Positions 1 to 9,049 of a stretch of 64,000 nucleotides of DNA are shown here, piece by piece (the first letter of the stretch is position 1; the number at the start of each line of letters is the position of its first letter). Both the position numbers and the translations under genes were made by a program. This stretch comes from Treponema sp. (GTDB lineage Bacteria > Spirochaetota > Spirochaetia > Treponematales > Treponemataceae). The stretch lies in the NCBI GenBank assembly GCA_024693045.1, contig JAILLQ010000005.1:28485-92484 (forward strand), in the 5' to 3' direction. A model generated the notes under the pieces. The model made no database searches, was not told where the DNA came from, and worked only from the letters and a program-made list of their open reading frames with translations.

Positions 1-26
1 CCATATTATTTTTAAAAGGACTTTTT

Positions 27-1832
27 ATGGAAATGCAGTACAAGCGCAACTTTTGCATAGTTGCACACATTGACCACGGAAAATCAACTCTATCTGACCG
101 ATTAATTCAGAAGTCAAAGATTATTGATGAAAGAAAGATGAAAAATCAGATTCTTGACAGTATGGATATAGAAAGGGAAAGGGGAATTACTATAAAAAGT
201 CAGGCCGTTACCATTCCTTACCATGCAAAAGACGGTCACGATTACGAACTTAACTTTGTAGACACTCCCGGCCATGTAGACTTTTCTTATGAGGTAAGCC
301 GGGCAATTGCTTCTTGTGAAGGAGCCTTGCTCTTGATTGATGCAAGTCAGGGGGTAGAAAGTCAGACTGTTTCAAATATGTACATGGCTATTGAACAGGA
401 TTTGGAAATTGTTCCAGTTATCAATAAAATAGATCTTCCTAGTGCCGATATTGCTTCCTGCCGGGCTCAGATTGATAAAGAGCTTGGTCTTGATGATTCA
501 ATGACTCAGTTGGTTTCTGCTAAAACAGGGGAGGGAATTGATGAACTTTTTGAAGCTATTGTAAATTATTTCCCGGCTCCTAAAGGAGATTCTTCAGCCC
601 CTCTTCAGGCTTTGATTTTTGACTGCCACTACGACGTTTATCGTGGTGTTGTTGTTCATGTACGTGTTAAGGAAGGTTCTGTAAAAACTGGCGACATAAT
701 CCGCATGATGAGTAGTGGAGCTGAATACCGAGTAGAGCAGTGCGGTATTTTTAAAATCGATTACGAAGAAACTGGCCGCCTCGAAGCTGGGGATGTAGGC
801 TATATTATTGCTGGAGTAAAAACAGTAAGTGATGTTAGCGTTGGTGATACAATTACAAGTGTCGCAAACCCTGCTGAAGCTCCTCTTGCAGGCTTTAAGG
901 AAGTAAAGCCTGTTGTTTATTCTTCAATTTATCCTATGGATTCTAATGATTATGAAGAATTAAAGAGTTCAATTGAAAAACTAAAATTAAATGATGCAAG
1001 TTTAATTTATGAGAAAGACAATTCTCTTGCTTTGGGAAATGGTTTCCGCTGCGGTTTTTTGGGGCTTCTTCATCTTGAAATAATTCAGGAGCGTCTTGAA
1101 CGTGACTATGACCAGGCAATTATTTTTACAGCTCCTAGCGTAAGATACAGGGTTGAACTTACAGACGGAAAAGAAATGTTTGTAGATAATCCTAGTGAAT
1201 ATCCTCAGGGAAGAATAAAGAGTGCCGAAGAACCTTATATTAAGGCAAGTATTATTACACCTGCAACTTATTTGGGTTCTCTTATGGAATTGTGCAAACA
1301 GAAACGTGGTGAACAGACTGATATGCAGTATCTTGATGAAAAACGCGTTGAACTAACCTATGAAATGCCTTTGGCTGAAGTATTGTTTGATTTCTACGAT
1401 AAATTAAAGAGTTACAGCAGGGGATATGCATCATTCGATTACGAAATTATTGGCTATCGACCAACTGAACTTGTAAAAGTTGATATGCTTTTGAATTCTA
1501 AACCTGTCGATGCACTTTCTTTCCTTTGTTTTAAGAATAACGCTGCTGACCGGGCTAGAAAGGTTTGTGAAAGATTGAAAAATGAAATCAGTCACCAGCA
1601 GTTTAAGGTCGCTATTCAGGGTGCTATCGGTGGACAGATTATTGCACGAGAAACTGTAAGTGCATACCGCAAAGACGTTCTTGCAAAATGTTACGGTGGA
1701 GATATTACTCGAAAACGAAAGCTTTTGGAAAAGCAGAAGGAAGGAAAAAAGCGTATGAAGATGTTTGGTGATGTTGAACTTCCTCAGAGCGCTTTCCTTG
1801 CAGTTCTAAAAGACAATGAAGGCGATGAATAG
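27..1832 (+). CDS. lepA: Elongation factor 4 (LepA)
   Basis: Ribosome-associated translational GTPase, 601 aa, the usual LepA length. The N-terminal G domain shows the P-loop AHIDHGKST (residues 13-21), the switch I RGITI motif, DTPGH and NKID. Domain II and two EF-G-like domains follow, then the LepA-specific C-terminal domain with its conserved lysine/arginine-rich end (KRKLLEKQKEGKKRMK). EF4 acts on stalled or mistranslocated ribosomes and is cytoplasmic. The ATG at 27 is preceded by an AAAAGGA ribosome site six bases upstream. The stop lies four bases from the stop of the convergent DUF115 gene. Nothing unusual is seen. Confidence 0.97.
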   Translation: MEMQYKRNFCIVAHIDHGKSTLSDRLIQKSKIIDERKMKNQILDSMDIERERGITIKSQAVTIPYHAKDGHDYELNFVDTPGHVDFSYEVSRAIASCEGALLLIDASQGVESQTVSNMYMAIEQDLEIVPVINKIDLPSADIASCRAQIDKELGLDDSMTQLVSAKTGEGIDELFEAIVNYFPAPKGDSSAPLQALIFDCHYDVYRGVVVHVRVKEGSVKTGDIIRMMSSGAEYRVEQCGIFKIDYEETGRLEAGDVGYIIAGVKTVSDVSVGDTITSVANPAEAPLAGFKEVKPVVYSSIYPMDSNDYEELKSSIEKLKLNDASLIYEKDNSLALGNGFRCGFLGLLHLEIIQERLERDYDQAIIFTAPSVRYRVELTDGKEMFVDNPSEYPQGRIKSAEEPYIKASIITPATYLGSLMELCKQKRGEQTDMQYLDEKRVELTYEMPLAEVLFDFYDKLKSYSRGYASFDYEIIGYRPTELVKVDMLLNSKPVDALSFLCFKNNAADRARKVCERLKNEISHQQFKVAIQGAIGGQIIARETVSAYRKDVLAKCYGGDITRKRKLLEKQKEGKKRMKMFGDVELPQSAFLAVLKDNEGDE

Positions 1833-1836
1833 CCTC

Positions 1837-3447
1837 TTACTTTATAATCTTGAGGAAATAATCGATTTCAATCCTGATTCGGTTTAAGAAGTCTTGTGTT
1901 AAGTCAAGCTTGTAACCGTCAGGAAAGTGAAGGTAGAGATATTCTCTTTCAGAAAGAAGTTCTTTTATTTTTAACAGCATTTCCTTTTCAGATAATTTTG
2001 TTTTTCCTGTAAAGATTGCTTTTAATTTTAAAAGAGCTTCTTTTTCTTCTTTTAAATATTCAATAATTCTTTCTTTCTTATTTATTTTCCTTTCTTTAGT
2101 AATTGCATTTTCATATGGAAAATTGCTTTCCGAATCATTTAGAAAGTATTTAAAATCTACTTTCTTTATCCCAAGAGGAATTCCACTTTTTCCTACATCG
2201 AATAAGTTTTCAGTCTTAGAAAATTTATATCTAAATAATTCAGCATAGGAAGTTAAAGCACTGGTTGTATAAAAGGTGTTTTTGTTTTTATCAATAAAGG
2301 CTTTTGAGTCCGGGTTAAAGCATGATGAAAAAGCATCTAGACCAGTAATACGGTTGTTGCAGCTCCTTCTTTTTTTGTCATGAAAGGAATCTTTTACATG
2401 GCTTTTTCCCCTTGAATATGAAAAATCTAAGCCGGTTACAAAAACTGGAATTTCTTCGGATTTTCTAATTTTTAATGCTATTTCTATAGCTGATAGTCCT
2501 ACTGAGCCTAGAGGAGGAATAAAGTCTGGAATAATTTCTTTTGTTTTGAGTTTTTCCAGAAAAAGAGTTTTTGCATAGCGGGTTGAATAGAAAATGTTTT
2601 TTTCAGGGCACAATTTAGTTACATTAGGGTTCGAACTTGTGCTCACAAAAAAATATTCACATTGATTTTTACTTCCGGTAAAGGCGCCTGCAATTATATC
2701 CTGGGCTTCTTCACAAATTACAGCGTCTGTTCTTATGTTAAGACTTTTTAGTGTTTGTAAAACTGCATCTACAGAAAGGATAAAGAATTTTTCCCTGTGG
2801 CCAGAAAGTGCTTTCAGGCTTTCTTCTGCACTTTCTCCCGCACCTACCACCAGAATTGGTTTTGAAACTTTTATAGGGCAATGACTTTCTGGAAGCAGGC
2901 GAAGATTTGTAAAAATATTTTTTGCATAGCGACGGCCAAATTTTACAAGAGTAATTCGGTTTTTCCAGAATTGTCCAATAGCTTCCTGGCAGGCTTTTGT
3001 TAAGGAGTCATAATATTCTGAATTAAAAGCCGAAGCACTTGAAAAATCAATTCTTAGGCATCTTCTGTATTTTCCGCCATTTTCTTCTGAAAGTAATGAT
3101 GGTAGTTTTTCTAATTCATCTTTGCAAAGAAGTTTAAAATTTTTATAGCCTTCAAGTTGTGAAAGGGGGTCAGATTTAGAAAGCTTGTAGAGTTCTTCAT
3201 CTATTTCAACGCCAAGAATTATCGAGTTTTCAGGTAATTTTTTGAAAAGCTCTGGAATTCCGTAATTCAAGGCAGGTGAAATGCAGAGTATTACGCTGCC
3301 CGGCAGAATAGTAAGATTTTGAATTATGGTGTTAATACTTTTTGAAGGATTATACTTTGAGTAGAGAAGGCGATTTTTGTATTTAACAGTAAAGCCCTGC
3401 GGAGTTTGAATCATGCAGGGCTTTAACAAATCTCTTTCCATTTCCAT
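1837..3447 (-). CDS. DUF115 / Maf-like motility-associated glycosyltransferase-family protein
   Basis: A 536-aa cytoplasmic protein without signal peptide. The central part (about residues 180-360) looks like the DUF115 (MptE-like) domain, with a Rossmann-type PILVVGAGESAEESLKAL stretch, then SVDAVLQTL and a PPLGSVGLSAIEIALK segment. Proteins of this family are annotated as motility accessory factors (Maf) that transfer nonulosonic-type sugars to flagellins in Campylobacter and relatives; a role in periplasmic-flagellum glycosylation here is inference. The charged C-terminus is probably helical. It is the last gene of a minus-strand run with the PpiC-like and MATE genes (17 bp after the former). 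No flagellin gene is nearby to confirm the substrate. Confidence 0.7.
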   Translation of the reverse strand: MEMERDLLKPCMIQTPQGFTVKYKNRLLYSKYNPSKSINTIIQNLTILPGSVILCISPALNYGIPELFKKLPENSIILGVEIDEELYKLSKSDPLSQLEGYKNFKLLCKDELEKLPSLLSEENGGKYRRCLRIDFSSASAFNSEYYDSLTKACQEAIGQFWKNRITLVKFGRRYAKNIFTNLRLLPESHCPIKVSKPILVVGAGESAEESLKALSGHREKFFILSVDAVLQTLKSLNIRTDAVICEEAQDIIAGAFTGSKNQCEYFFVSTSSNPNVTKLCPEKNIFYSTRYAKTLFLEKLKTKEIIPDFIPPLGSVGLSAIEIALKIRKSEEIPVFVTGLDFSYSRGKSHVKDSFHDKKRRSCNNRITGLDAFSSCFNPDSKAFIDKNKNTFYTTSALTSYAELFRYKFSKTENLFDVGKSGIPLGIKKVDFKYFLNDSESNFPYENAITKERKINKKERIIEYLKEEKEALLKLKAIFTGKTKLSEKEMLLKIKELLSEREYLYLHFPDGYKLDLTQDFLNRIRIEIDYFLKIIK

Positions 3448-3464
3448 AGAAAAAAATTATAAAA

Positions 3465-4949
3465 TTACTTGTTATTCATAATGTATTTAAAGAATACGTC
3501 AGAAAGGTTGTTTACAAGTTTTGGACTGGCAAGTAAAACAGCCTGTGCAGAAGATGCGTCATAGTTTGTAAGTTCATCTTTCAATGCTTCTGCTGGAATT
3601 GGTTCTTCTGGTTTTACATTATCTTTATTCAACTGAAGTACAAGTATGTTTTTACCATTTACCAAAGGTTCTGAAAGTTCACCTTTTTTAAGGTTTACAG
3701 CTGCTTTAAGGAAGGCTTCGTTTGTAGAAGCTCCGGCAAGTCCATCAAGGCTTGTATTCAATTTGTTCATTACAGAAAGATCTCCGTAATTAACAGGGAA
3801 TGCTGGAATTTCAACCTTCTTTGCATTGAACTGAGTTACAGCTGAATTGAATGATTTTGCTTTTGCTACTTCTGCAAAAGATTTTGCTCTTTCTGTGTAG
3901 TAGTTTTCAATAACTGTAAATTCATTTGCGTTCAGGTAACTGAATACTGTATTGATGATTGCAGATTCTTTGAAATCTGGCTGAACTGCTTCTGAATCAG
4001 CTCTGAAAAGAGTGTAACCTACTGTTGTTTTTAATGGAGCACTTACAGCATCTACTGCAAGGTTTTTAAGAACTTCCATATCGTCTTTGTTTTCAAGGAA
4101 TTTTTCAATCTGATAGTGGAACTTGTTATTGATTTTTCCAGAATCTGTTGAAGAGTATGATTTGTTTGAGTACTGAGTTACAGCGTCTGCAAAAGTTATT
4201 TCATTGTTAGCGATTCTTTTTGCAATTGTTTCAGCTTTAGACTTGTCGTCAACTGTAATTACAGAAAAGTCATATTTTATGAACTTGTCTGCATTTGCTT
4301 TTCCGTAGGCAACTTTTTCGCTTTCAGGGAATTCATTCATGTTGAATACTGCCATGTTGAAACTTCTCTGATTCTGACCCAATTTTTCGATGAAAGCTGT
4401 TTCTGTTGAAGCTGTTTTAAGTCCATAGAGAGAAGCTTTTCCGAATGGTGTCTGTCCGCCAAAAGAATCTTCAGCATAGCGCTGTGTTGTAAGAGTTTCT
4501 GTAAGTTCAGATCTCATATCTTCAACCTGAGAAGGTCTGTCTTTTAATGCAACTTTGTAAAGTTTTGATGAATAATTTCCGCTTTCATCTGTGAAGTAAG
4601 GCATTAATGCTCTGTTTACAGCTGTTTTTGGAACGATATAGCCACTTTTCTTTACGGCTTTTTTTGTAGCAAGCTGTGTTACTGTTGCGTTAAAAGCGTA
4701 ATTGAATATGTAGTAATAGTTTGAATTATTGATTTCGATGCCCTGGTTTTTGTAATAGTCAGCATAGCGGGCTACATAATTTGCAAAATCTGTATTCTGC
4801 TCATAACGAATCTCTGTGCCGTCATAGCTACCGAAAGCTGGCATCCGTTTTTGAGCTTTTCCTCCTGCAAAAATTGGTACAAGTACAAAGATAAAAGCTG
4901 CAATCAGCAATATTACCAGTGAACCGATGGTGTAGACACTTCTTTTCAT
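3465..4949 (-). CDS. Membrane-anchored SurA/PpiC-like peptidyl-prolyl isomerase
   Basis: A 494-aa protein with a single N-terminal membrane anchor (about residues 8-28) and a large periplasmic part. Residues about 60-190 resemble a SurA/PpiD N-terminal chaperone domain, and about 225-320 a divergent PpiC parvulin domain (YDFSVITVDDKSKAETIAKR, ITFADAVTQYS). A second degenerate repeat may follow near 400-450 (NLKKGELSEPLVNGK). Such proteins help exported proteins fold in the periplasm. The parvulin active-site residues are not clearly recognisable, so it may be mainly a chaperone. It lies between MATE and DUF115 genes on the same strand with short gaps. Confidence 0.72.
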   Translation of the reverse strand: MKRSVYTIGSLVILLIAAFIFVLVPIFAGGKAQKRMPAFGSYDGTEIRYEQNTDFANYVARYADYYKNQGIEINNSNYYYIFNYAFNATVTQLATKKAVKKSGYIVPKTAVNRALMPYFTDESGNYSSKLYKVALKDRPSQVEDMRSELTETLTTQRYAEDSFGGQTPFGKASLYGLKTASTETAFIEKLGQNQRSFNMAVFNMNEFPESEKVAYGKANADKFIKYDFSVITVDDKSKAETIAKRIANNEITFADAVTQYSNKSYSSTDSGKINNKFHYQIEKFLENKDDMEVLKNLAVDAVSAPLKTTVGYTLFRADSEAVQPDFKESAIINTVFSYLNANEFTVIENYYTERAKSFAEVAKAKSFNSAVTQFNAKKVEIPAFPVNYGDLSVMNKLNTSLDGLAGASTNEAFLKAAVNLKKGELSEPLVNGKNILVLQLNKDNVKPEEPIPAEALKDELTNYDASSAQAVLLASPKLVNNLSDVFFKYIMNNK

Positions 4950-4983
4950 TTTTTTATTTCCTCATTATTTTGTATATAGAAAA

Positions 4984-6369
4984 TTAATCTATACTATCAC
5001 GAGAACGCGAATAAGTAAAGAAACCCCGTCCCTTAAAAACCCTGATGCAAAGTATAATTCCACGGAAAGTCAGTTCCAGGGCCATTGCTATCCAGATTCC
5101 TGTAAGCTGATAATTTGTTACAAGAAGCATGGAAAGTCCCAGTCTTACTACCCATAGGCTGAAAAGATTTAAAATACTTGGAACAAGAGTGTCACCTTTT
5201 CCTCTTAGAATACCGTTGCAAATAATAGAAGCTCCAAAGAATGGCTCGGCGAAGAGTTCTATGCGGAGTATTTTTATTGAAAGTTCCTGAATCTGGACAT
5301 CTGGGGTTAAAATTAAAAATACCCAGGGACATATAAAATACATTACAAGAGCTGTTAATGACATTACGCAGATACCAGACAGAATTGCCATAAGCGAAAA
5401 AGATTTTACCAAATCTTTTCTTTCTGCTCCTGTGCTTTGTCCTATTAGCGTAGTTGCGGCTCCCTGAATTCCATAGGCCGGCATGTAGCAGAGGGCTTCT
5501 GCAGTAACGGCAAAACTGTTTGCCGAAAGGGCGACTGCTCCCAGAGGTGCTATTATTTTTGTAACAGCAACAAGAGCTCCTGTAAAGGCAACCTGTTCAA
5601 GAGCTACAGGAAGGGCTAATTTTATAGCTTTTCCGCCTATGTAGCCACTTCCTGCAATGGGATGAAAGTGCACAAGAGACAGGTTTTCTGATTTTATTGC
5701 AGCGAGGTAAATAAAGACAGCTGCTATGATTATTGCGCTGACGGCACTTCCAAGAGCTGCTCCAGTAACTCCAAGTCCTAGAAATTTTATGAATATAACA
5801 TTAAAAAAGGCGTCGCTAAGACATAAAAGGGTGTTTAATATGCTGGGGATTTTCATGTTACCGTTGCATTGAAGCATTCCACCCATAAGAGTAATCATAG
5901 TGTAAAAAGGAGAGGAAAGCCCAAAAACAAGGAAGTAAATGCCTGCATCTTTTTGGATAGCTTTTTCTGCTCCAAGCCAGGAAGGTAGGGGGGTAAAAAT
6001 AAAACTGGATATAAGTGCAAGCAATAGTGAAAATAACAGACAGGTTTTTATTGCTTTTACAAAAATTGTTCTTGTAAGTGGATTATTTCCACTTCCTGTT
6101 GCATGTGCAGCCTGTACTGTAAATCCAATGCAAATTGCGTTAGAAAGACTTCCTAAAACCCAGGTAGCGGGAGCGGCCAGTCCTATTGCCGCAGAGGCAT
6201 TTGCCCCAAGTTGTCCGACCATTGCGGCATCGATGTATTGCATTATAATTGAAGAAATTTGTGAAAGAATTCCAGGCACGCTCAGAGAAATTACAAAGCC
6301 CAGTTTTTGAGAAAATGAGAATGATGGATTTTTTTGAATAAGTTTTGACAGGTCAAAATTTTCTTCCAT
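4984..6369 (-). CDS. MATE family multidrug/cation antiporter
   Basis: A 461-aa inner-membrane protein with about 12 hydrophobic segments and the two-fold MatE layout. The first repeat begins near residue 25 (LSVPGILSQISSIIMQYIDA) and the second near residue 250 (LALPVALEQVAFTGALVAV). The family exports drugs or metabolites in exchange for Na+ or H+; the substrate cannot be read from sequence. It is the first gene of a minus-strand run, divergent from thrA across a 145-bp gap that must hold both promoters. The ATG follows a TCAGG-like ribosome site. Length and layout are normal. Confidence 0.9.
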   Translation of the reverse strand: MEENFDLSKLIQKNPSFSFSQKLGFVISLSVPGILSQISSIIMQYIDAAMVGQLGANASAAIGLAAPATWVLGSLSNAICIGFTVQAAHATGSGNNPLTRTIFVKAIKTCLLFSLLLALISSFIFTPLPSWLGAEKAIQKDAGIYFLVFGLSSPFYTMITLMGGMLQCNGNMKIPSILNTLLCLSDAFFNVIFIKFLGLGVTGAALGSAVSAIIIAAVFIYLAAIKSENLSLVHFHPIAGSGYIGGKAIKLALPVALEQVAFTGALVAVTKIIAPLGAVALSANSFAVTAEALCYMPAYGIQGAATTLIGQSTGAERKDLVKSFSLMAILSGICVMSLTALVMYFICPWVFLILTPDVQIQELSIKILRIELFAEPFFGASIICNGILRGKGDTLVPSILNLFSLWVVRLGLSMLLVTNYQLTGIWIAMALELTFRGIILCIRVFKGRGFFTYSRSRDSID

Positions 6370-6514
6370 ACCTGAAGAGTATCACAAATCTCTTTAAAAA
6401 TCCTTTTTGAGATTTTATTTATTTTCACTAAAAAGAGAAACTTCTTTCTATATTGTAAAAGGTTCATGATTTCATTAAAATATCTTCATATTTTTAAATA
6501 GATAGAGGTTTTTT

Positions 6515-9019
6515 ATGCTTACACTTAAATTTGGTGGTACTTCGATGGCTAATGCAGACCGAATGTTGGGTTCTGCAGATATTATTATTAACAGAGCTAA
6601 AGAAGACAGACTTAGCGTTATTGTTTCAGCAGTTGCAGGAGTTTCAAACTCTCTTCAGGCTGCAATTGATGCTTGTATGACCGGAACCTCTACCGAAACC
6701 TTTGTTCAGGAATTAAAAAAGATACATAGAGATATATGTCTTGAACTTCAGTCAAAAGTAAAAGGTTTTGACGCCGATAAGGTTTTTGCTTCAATTGAAG
6801 CTAATTTTGTAGAGTTAGATAAACTCCTTTCCGGCATTTCTTCTTTTGGAGAATGTCCAGATACAGCTTATTGCCGTGTAATGGGAATGGGAGAACTTCT
6901 TTCTGCTCCAATTATGGAAGCAATTCTTCGTGCAAAAAAACAGAGTGTTCTTTTCCTTGATTCAAGAAAATTTGTATTTACAACAGGTAACCAGAAAGAA
7001 GGTGAAGCTGATTACGGAAGAACTTCAGAAGCTCTTCTGCCATATCGAGATGGTGAAGGCCAGAGCCAGACTCATATTTTGCTCTTCCCTGGCTTTGTTT
7101 GTTCTTGGGTTGGCGGAACTGGTAAAAATCCTGTAATGGGCCTTCTTGGACGAAACGGTTCTGATTTTTCAGCTTCAATTATTGGTTCTTCTCTTGGAGT
7201 AAAGAGAGTTGAATTCTGGACTGATGTAGACGGTGTTTTCACTGCAGATCCAAGAATTGTTAAGGATGCTATCCTTGTAGATGATATGTCTTATGAAGAA
7301 GCAATGGAACTTTCTTTCTTTGGTTCTAAGGTTCTTCATCCAAAAACCTTGGCTCCTCTTCAGGCAAAAGGAATTGAAGCCTGGAGTTTGAACAGTCATA
7401 ACCCAAGTGCTCGTGGTACTCGTATTGGTAAAGGTCCATTTGAAAGCCGTGACAAAACTTCAATCTGCGGTGTTTCTGCTTTGAAAAAGGTTTCTATGAT
7501 TTCTGTTGGTGGAACAGGTATGCGCGGTCGTAAAGGTATGGCTAGCCGTATTTTTAATGCCGTTTCTGCTGCAGGTTCTTCAGTTCTCTTGATTACTCAG
7601 TCATCTTCTGAATATACAATTTCTTTGTGTGTACGCGATGCAGAAGCAAATGCTGTTCGTGATGCACTTGCAAAGGAATTTGAACTTGAAATTCGCGAAA
7701 AGATTATCGATGAAATTGGCGTAAAATCTGAATGTTCAATTATTTCTGTGGTTGGAGACGGAATGGTTCGTAACCGCGGTGTTGCTTCAAGTTTTACTAA
7801 TGCCCTTGCTTCTCAGGATGTAAACATCAAGGCATTGGCTCAGGGATCTTCTGAACGATGTATTTCTGCTGTTATCAATGGAAAATTCGCAGATAAGGCT
7901 GTAAAGGCAATTCATCAGTTCTTCTTTAATTCCTGCCAGACAATCGAAGTATTTGCATTCGGTGCCGGTACAATTGGTGGTACAATGATTGACCAGATTT
8001 ACCAGCAGCATGAAACTCTTCTTAAGCAGAAAATCGACATTAAGGTTATGGCAATCACTACTATTGATGGTATGAACCTTTCTGAAAATGGTCTTGATCT
8101 TTCTAATTGGCGTGAAGATATGAAAAAGCCTATGTTCCCATTCGGACCATCAAATGTAGATGATATCATCAAGTTTGTTAAAGAAAAGAAACCTTTAAAC
8201 CCAGTATTTGTTGACTGTACAGCTTCTTATGATTTACCAGACCGCTACCTTGATATCTTAAATGCCGGAATGAGCATTGCTACTCCAAATAAGCGTGCAA
8301 ATTCAAAGAGCATGGATTTCTACAAGGCTTTACGAAAGACTGCAAACAAAATGCATCGTCGTTTCCTTTACGAAACAAATGTTGGTGCAGGTCTTCCTAT
8401 CATCGATACTTTGCAGAATCTTTATAAGTCTGGTGATAAGCTTGAAAGCTTTAACGGAATTATGTCAGGTTCTCTTTCTTATATCTTTGGTAAATTGGAC
8501 GAAGGTGTTCCTTTCAGTAAGGCTGTTCTTGAAGCAAAAGAACTTCGTTATACAGAACCTGATCCTCGTGATGACTTGAACGGAATGGATGTTGCCAGAA
8601 AGGGTCTTATTATTGCCCGTGAATCAGGTTACGAAATTGAACTTGAAGACATCACTATGTACAAGGTATTCCCTGAATCATTTGATTCTTCTGGAACTGT
8701 TGAAGAATTCCTTAAAAAACTTCCAGAAGTTGATGAATATTTTGCAAAGAAAATTGCAGACCTTAAGAAAGAAAATAAGGTTTTGCGTATGGGTGCAACT
8801 ATCAAAGACGGAAAAGTTTCTGTTGGTATGATGGAAGTTGGTCCAGAAGATCCTTTGTACAGCGTAAAAGGTGGAGAAAACGCATTTGTATTCTACACAG
8901 AACGATATAAACCAATTCCATTGACTGTTCGCGGTTATGGTGCTGGTGCAGGAGTTACTGCTGCCGGTGTATTTGGTGATGTTTTGCGTACAGTATCTTT
9001 CAACCCTTCAAACGACTAA
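6515..9019 (+). CDS. thrA: Bifunctional aspartokinase / homoserine dehydrogenase
   Basis: An 834-aa fusion that catalyses the first and third steps from aspartate to threonine/methionine. The kinase starts at once with KFGGTSM (residues 5-11) and contains the FWTDVDGVFTADPR segment. Two ACT-type regulatory stretches follow (SVGGTGMRGRKGMASRIF at about 330, SVVGDGMVRNRGVASSFT at about 412). The homoserine dehydrogenase NAD(P) domain begins with VFAFGAGTIGGTM (about 482) and carries NGIMSGSLSYIF and the ELRYTEPDPRDDLNGMDVARK catalytic region. An AGAGG ribosome site precedes the ATG. It is the first gene of an operon with the DAHP synthase-prephenate dehydratase fusion and ilvN. ACT domains imply end-product feedback, most likely by threonine; no leader peptide attenuator was seen. 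Confidence 0.96.
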   Translation: MLTLKFGGTSMANADRMLGSADIIINRAKEDRLSVIVSAVAGVSNSLQAAIDACMTGTSTETFVQELKKIHRDICLELQSKVKGFDADKVFASIEANFVELDKLLSGISSFGECPDTAYCRVMGMGELLSAPIMEAILRAKKQSVLFLDSRKFVFTTGNQKEGEADYGRTSEALLPYRDGEGQSQTHILLFPGFVCSWVGGTGKNPVMGLLGRNGSDFSASIIGSSLGVKRVEFWTDVDGVFTADPRIVKDAILVDDMSYEEAMELSFFGSKVLHPKTLAPLQAKGIEAWSLNSHNPSARGTRIGKGPFESRDKTSICGVSALKKVSMISVGGTGMRGRKGMASRIFNAVSAAGSSVLLITQSSSEYTISLCVRDAEANAVRDALAKEFELEIREKIIDEIGVKSECSIISVVGDGMVRNRGVASSFTNALASQDVNIKALAQGSSERCISAVINGKFADKAVKAIHQFFFNSCQTIEVFAFGAGTIGGTMIDQIYQQHETLLKQKIDIKVMAITTIDGMNLSENGLDLSNWREDMKKPMFPFGPSNVDDIIKFVKEKKPLNPVFVDCTASYDLPDRYLDILNAGMSIATPNKRANSKSMDFYKALRKTANKMHRRFLYETNVGAGLPIIDTLQNLYKSGDKLESFNGIMSGSLSYIFGKLDEGVPFSKAVLEAKELRYTEPDPRDDLNGMDVARKGLIIARESGYEIELEDITMYKVFPESFDSSGTVEEFLKKLPEVDEYFAKKIADLKKENKVLRMGATIKDGKVSVGMMEVGPEDPLYSVKGGENAFVFYTERYKPIPLTVRGYGAGAGVTAAGVFGDVLRTVSFNPSND

Positions 9020-9049
9020 CAAATTTGAAGTTAAGCTAACGAGGTAGTA

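Noticed and set aside
5939..6310. Plus-strand open frame of 123 codons inside the MATE gene
   Set aside because: It lies wholly antisense to a well-supported transporter, has no family features, and its composition mirrors the complementary membrane-protein codons.
6370..6514. Possible riboswitch or attenuator before thrA
   Set aside because: No leader peptide rich in Thr/Ile/Met, no aptamer-like conserved core and no terminator hairpin could be found.
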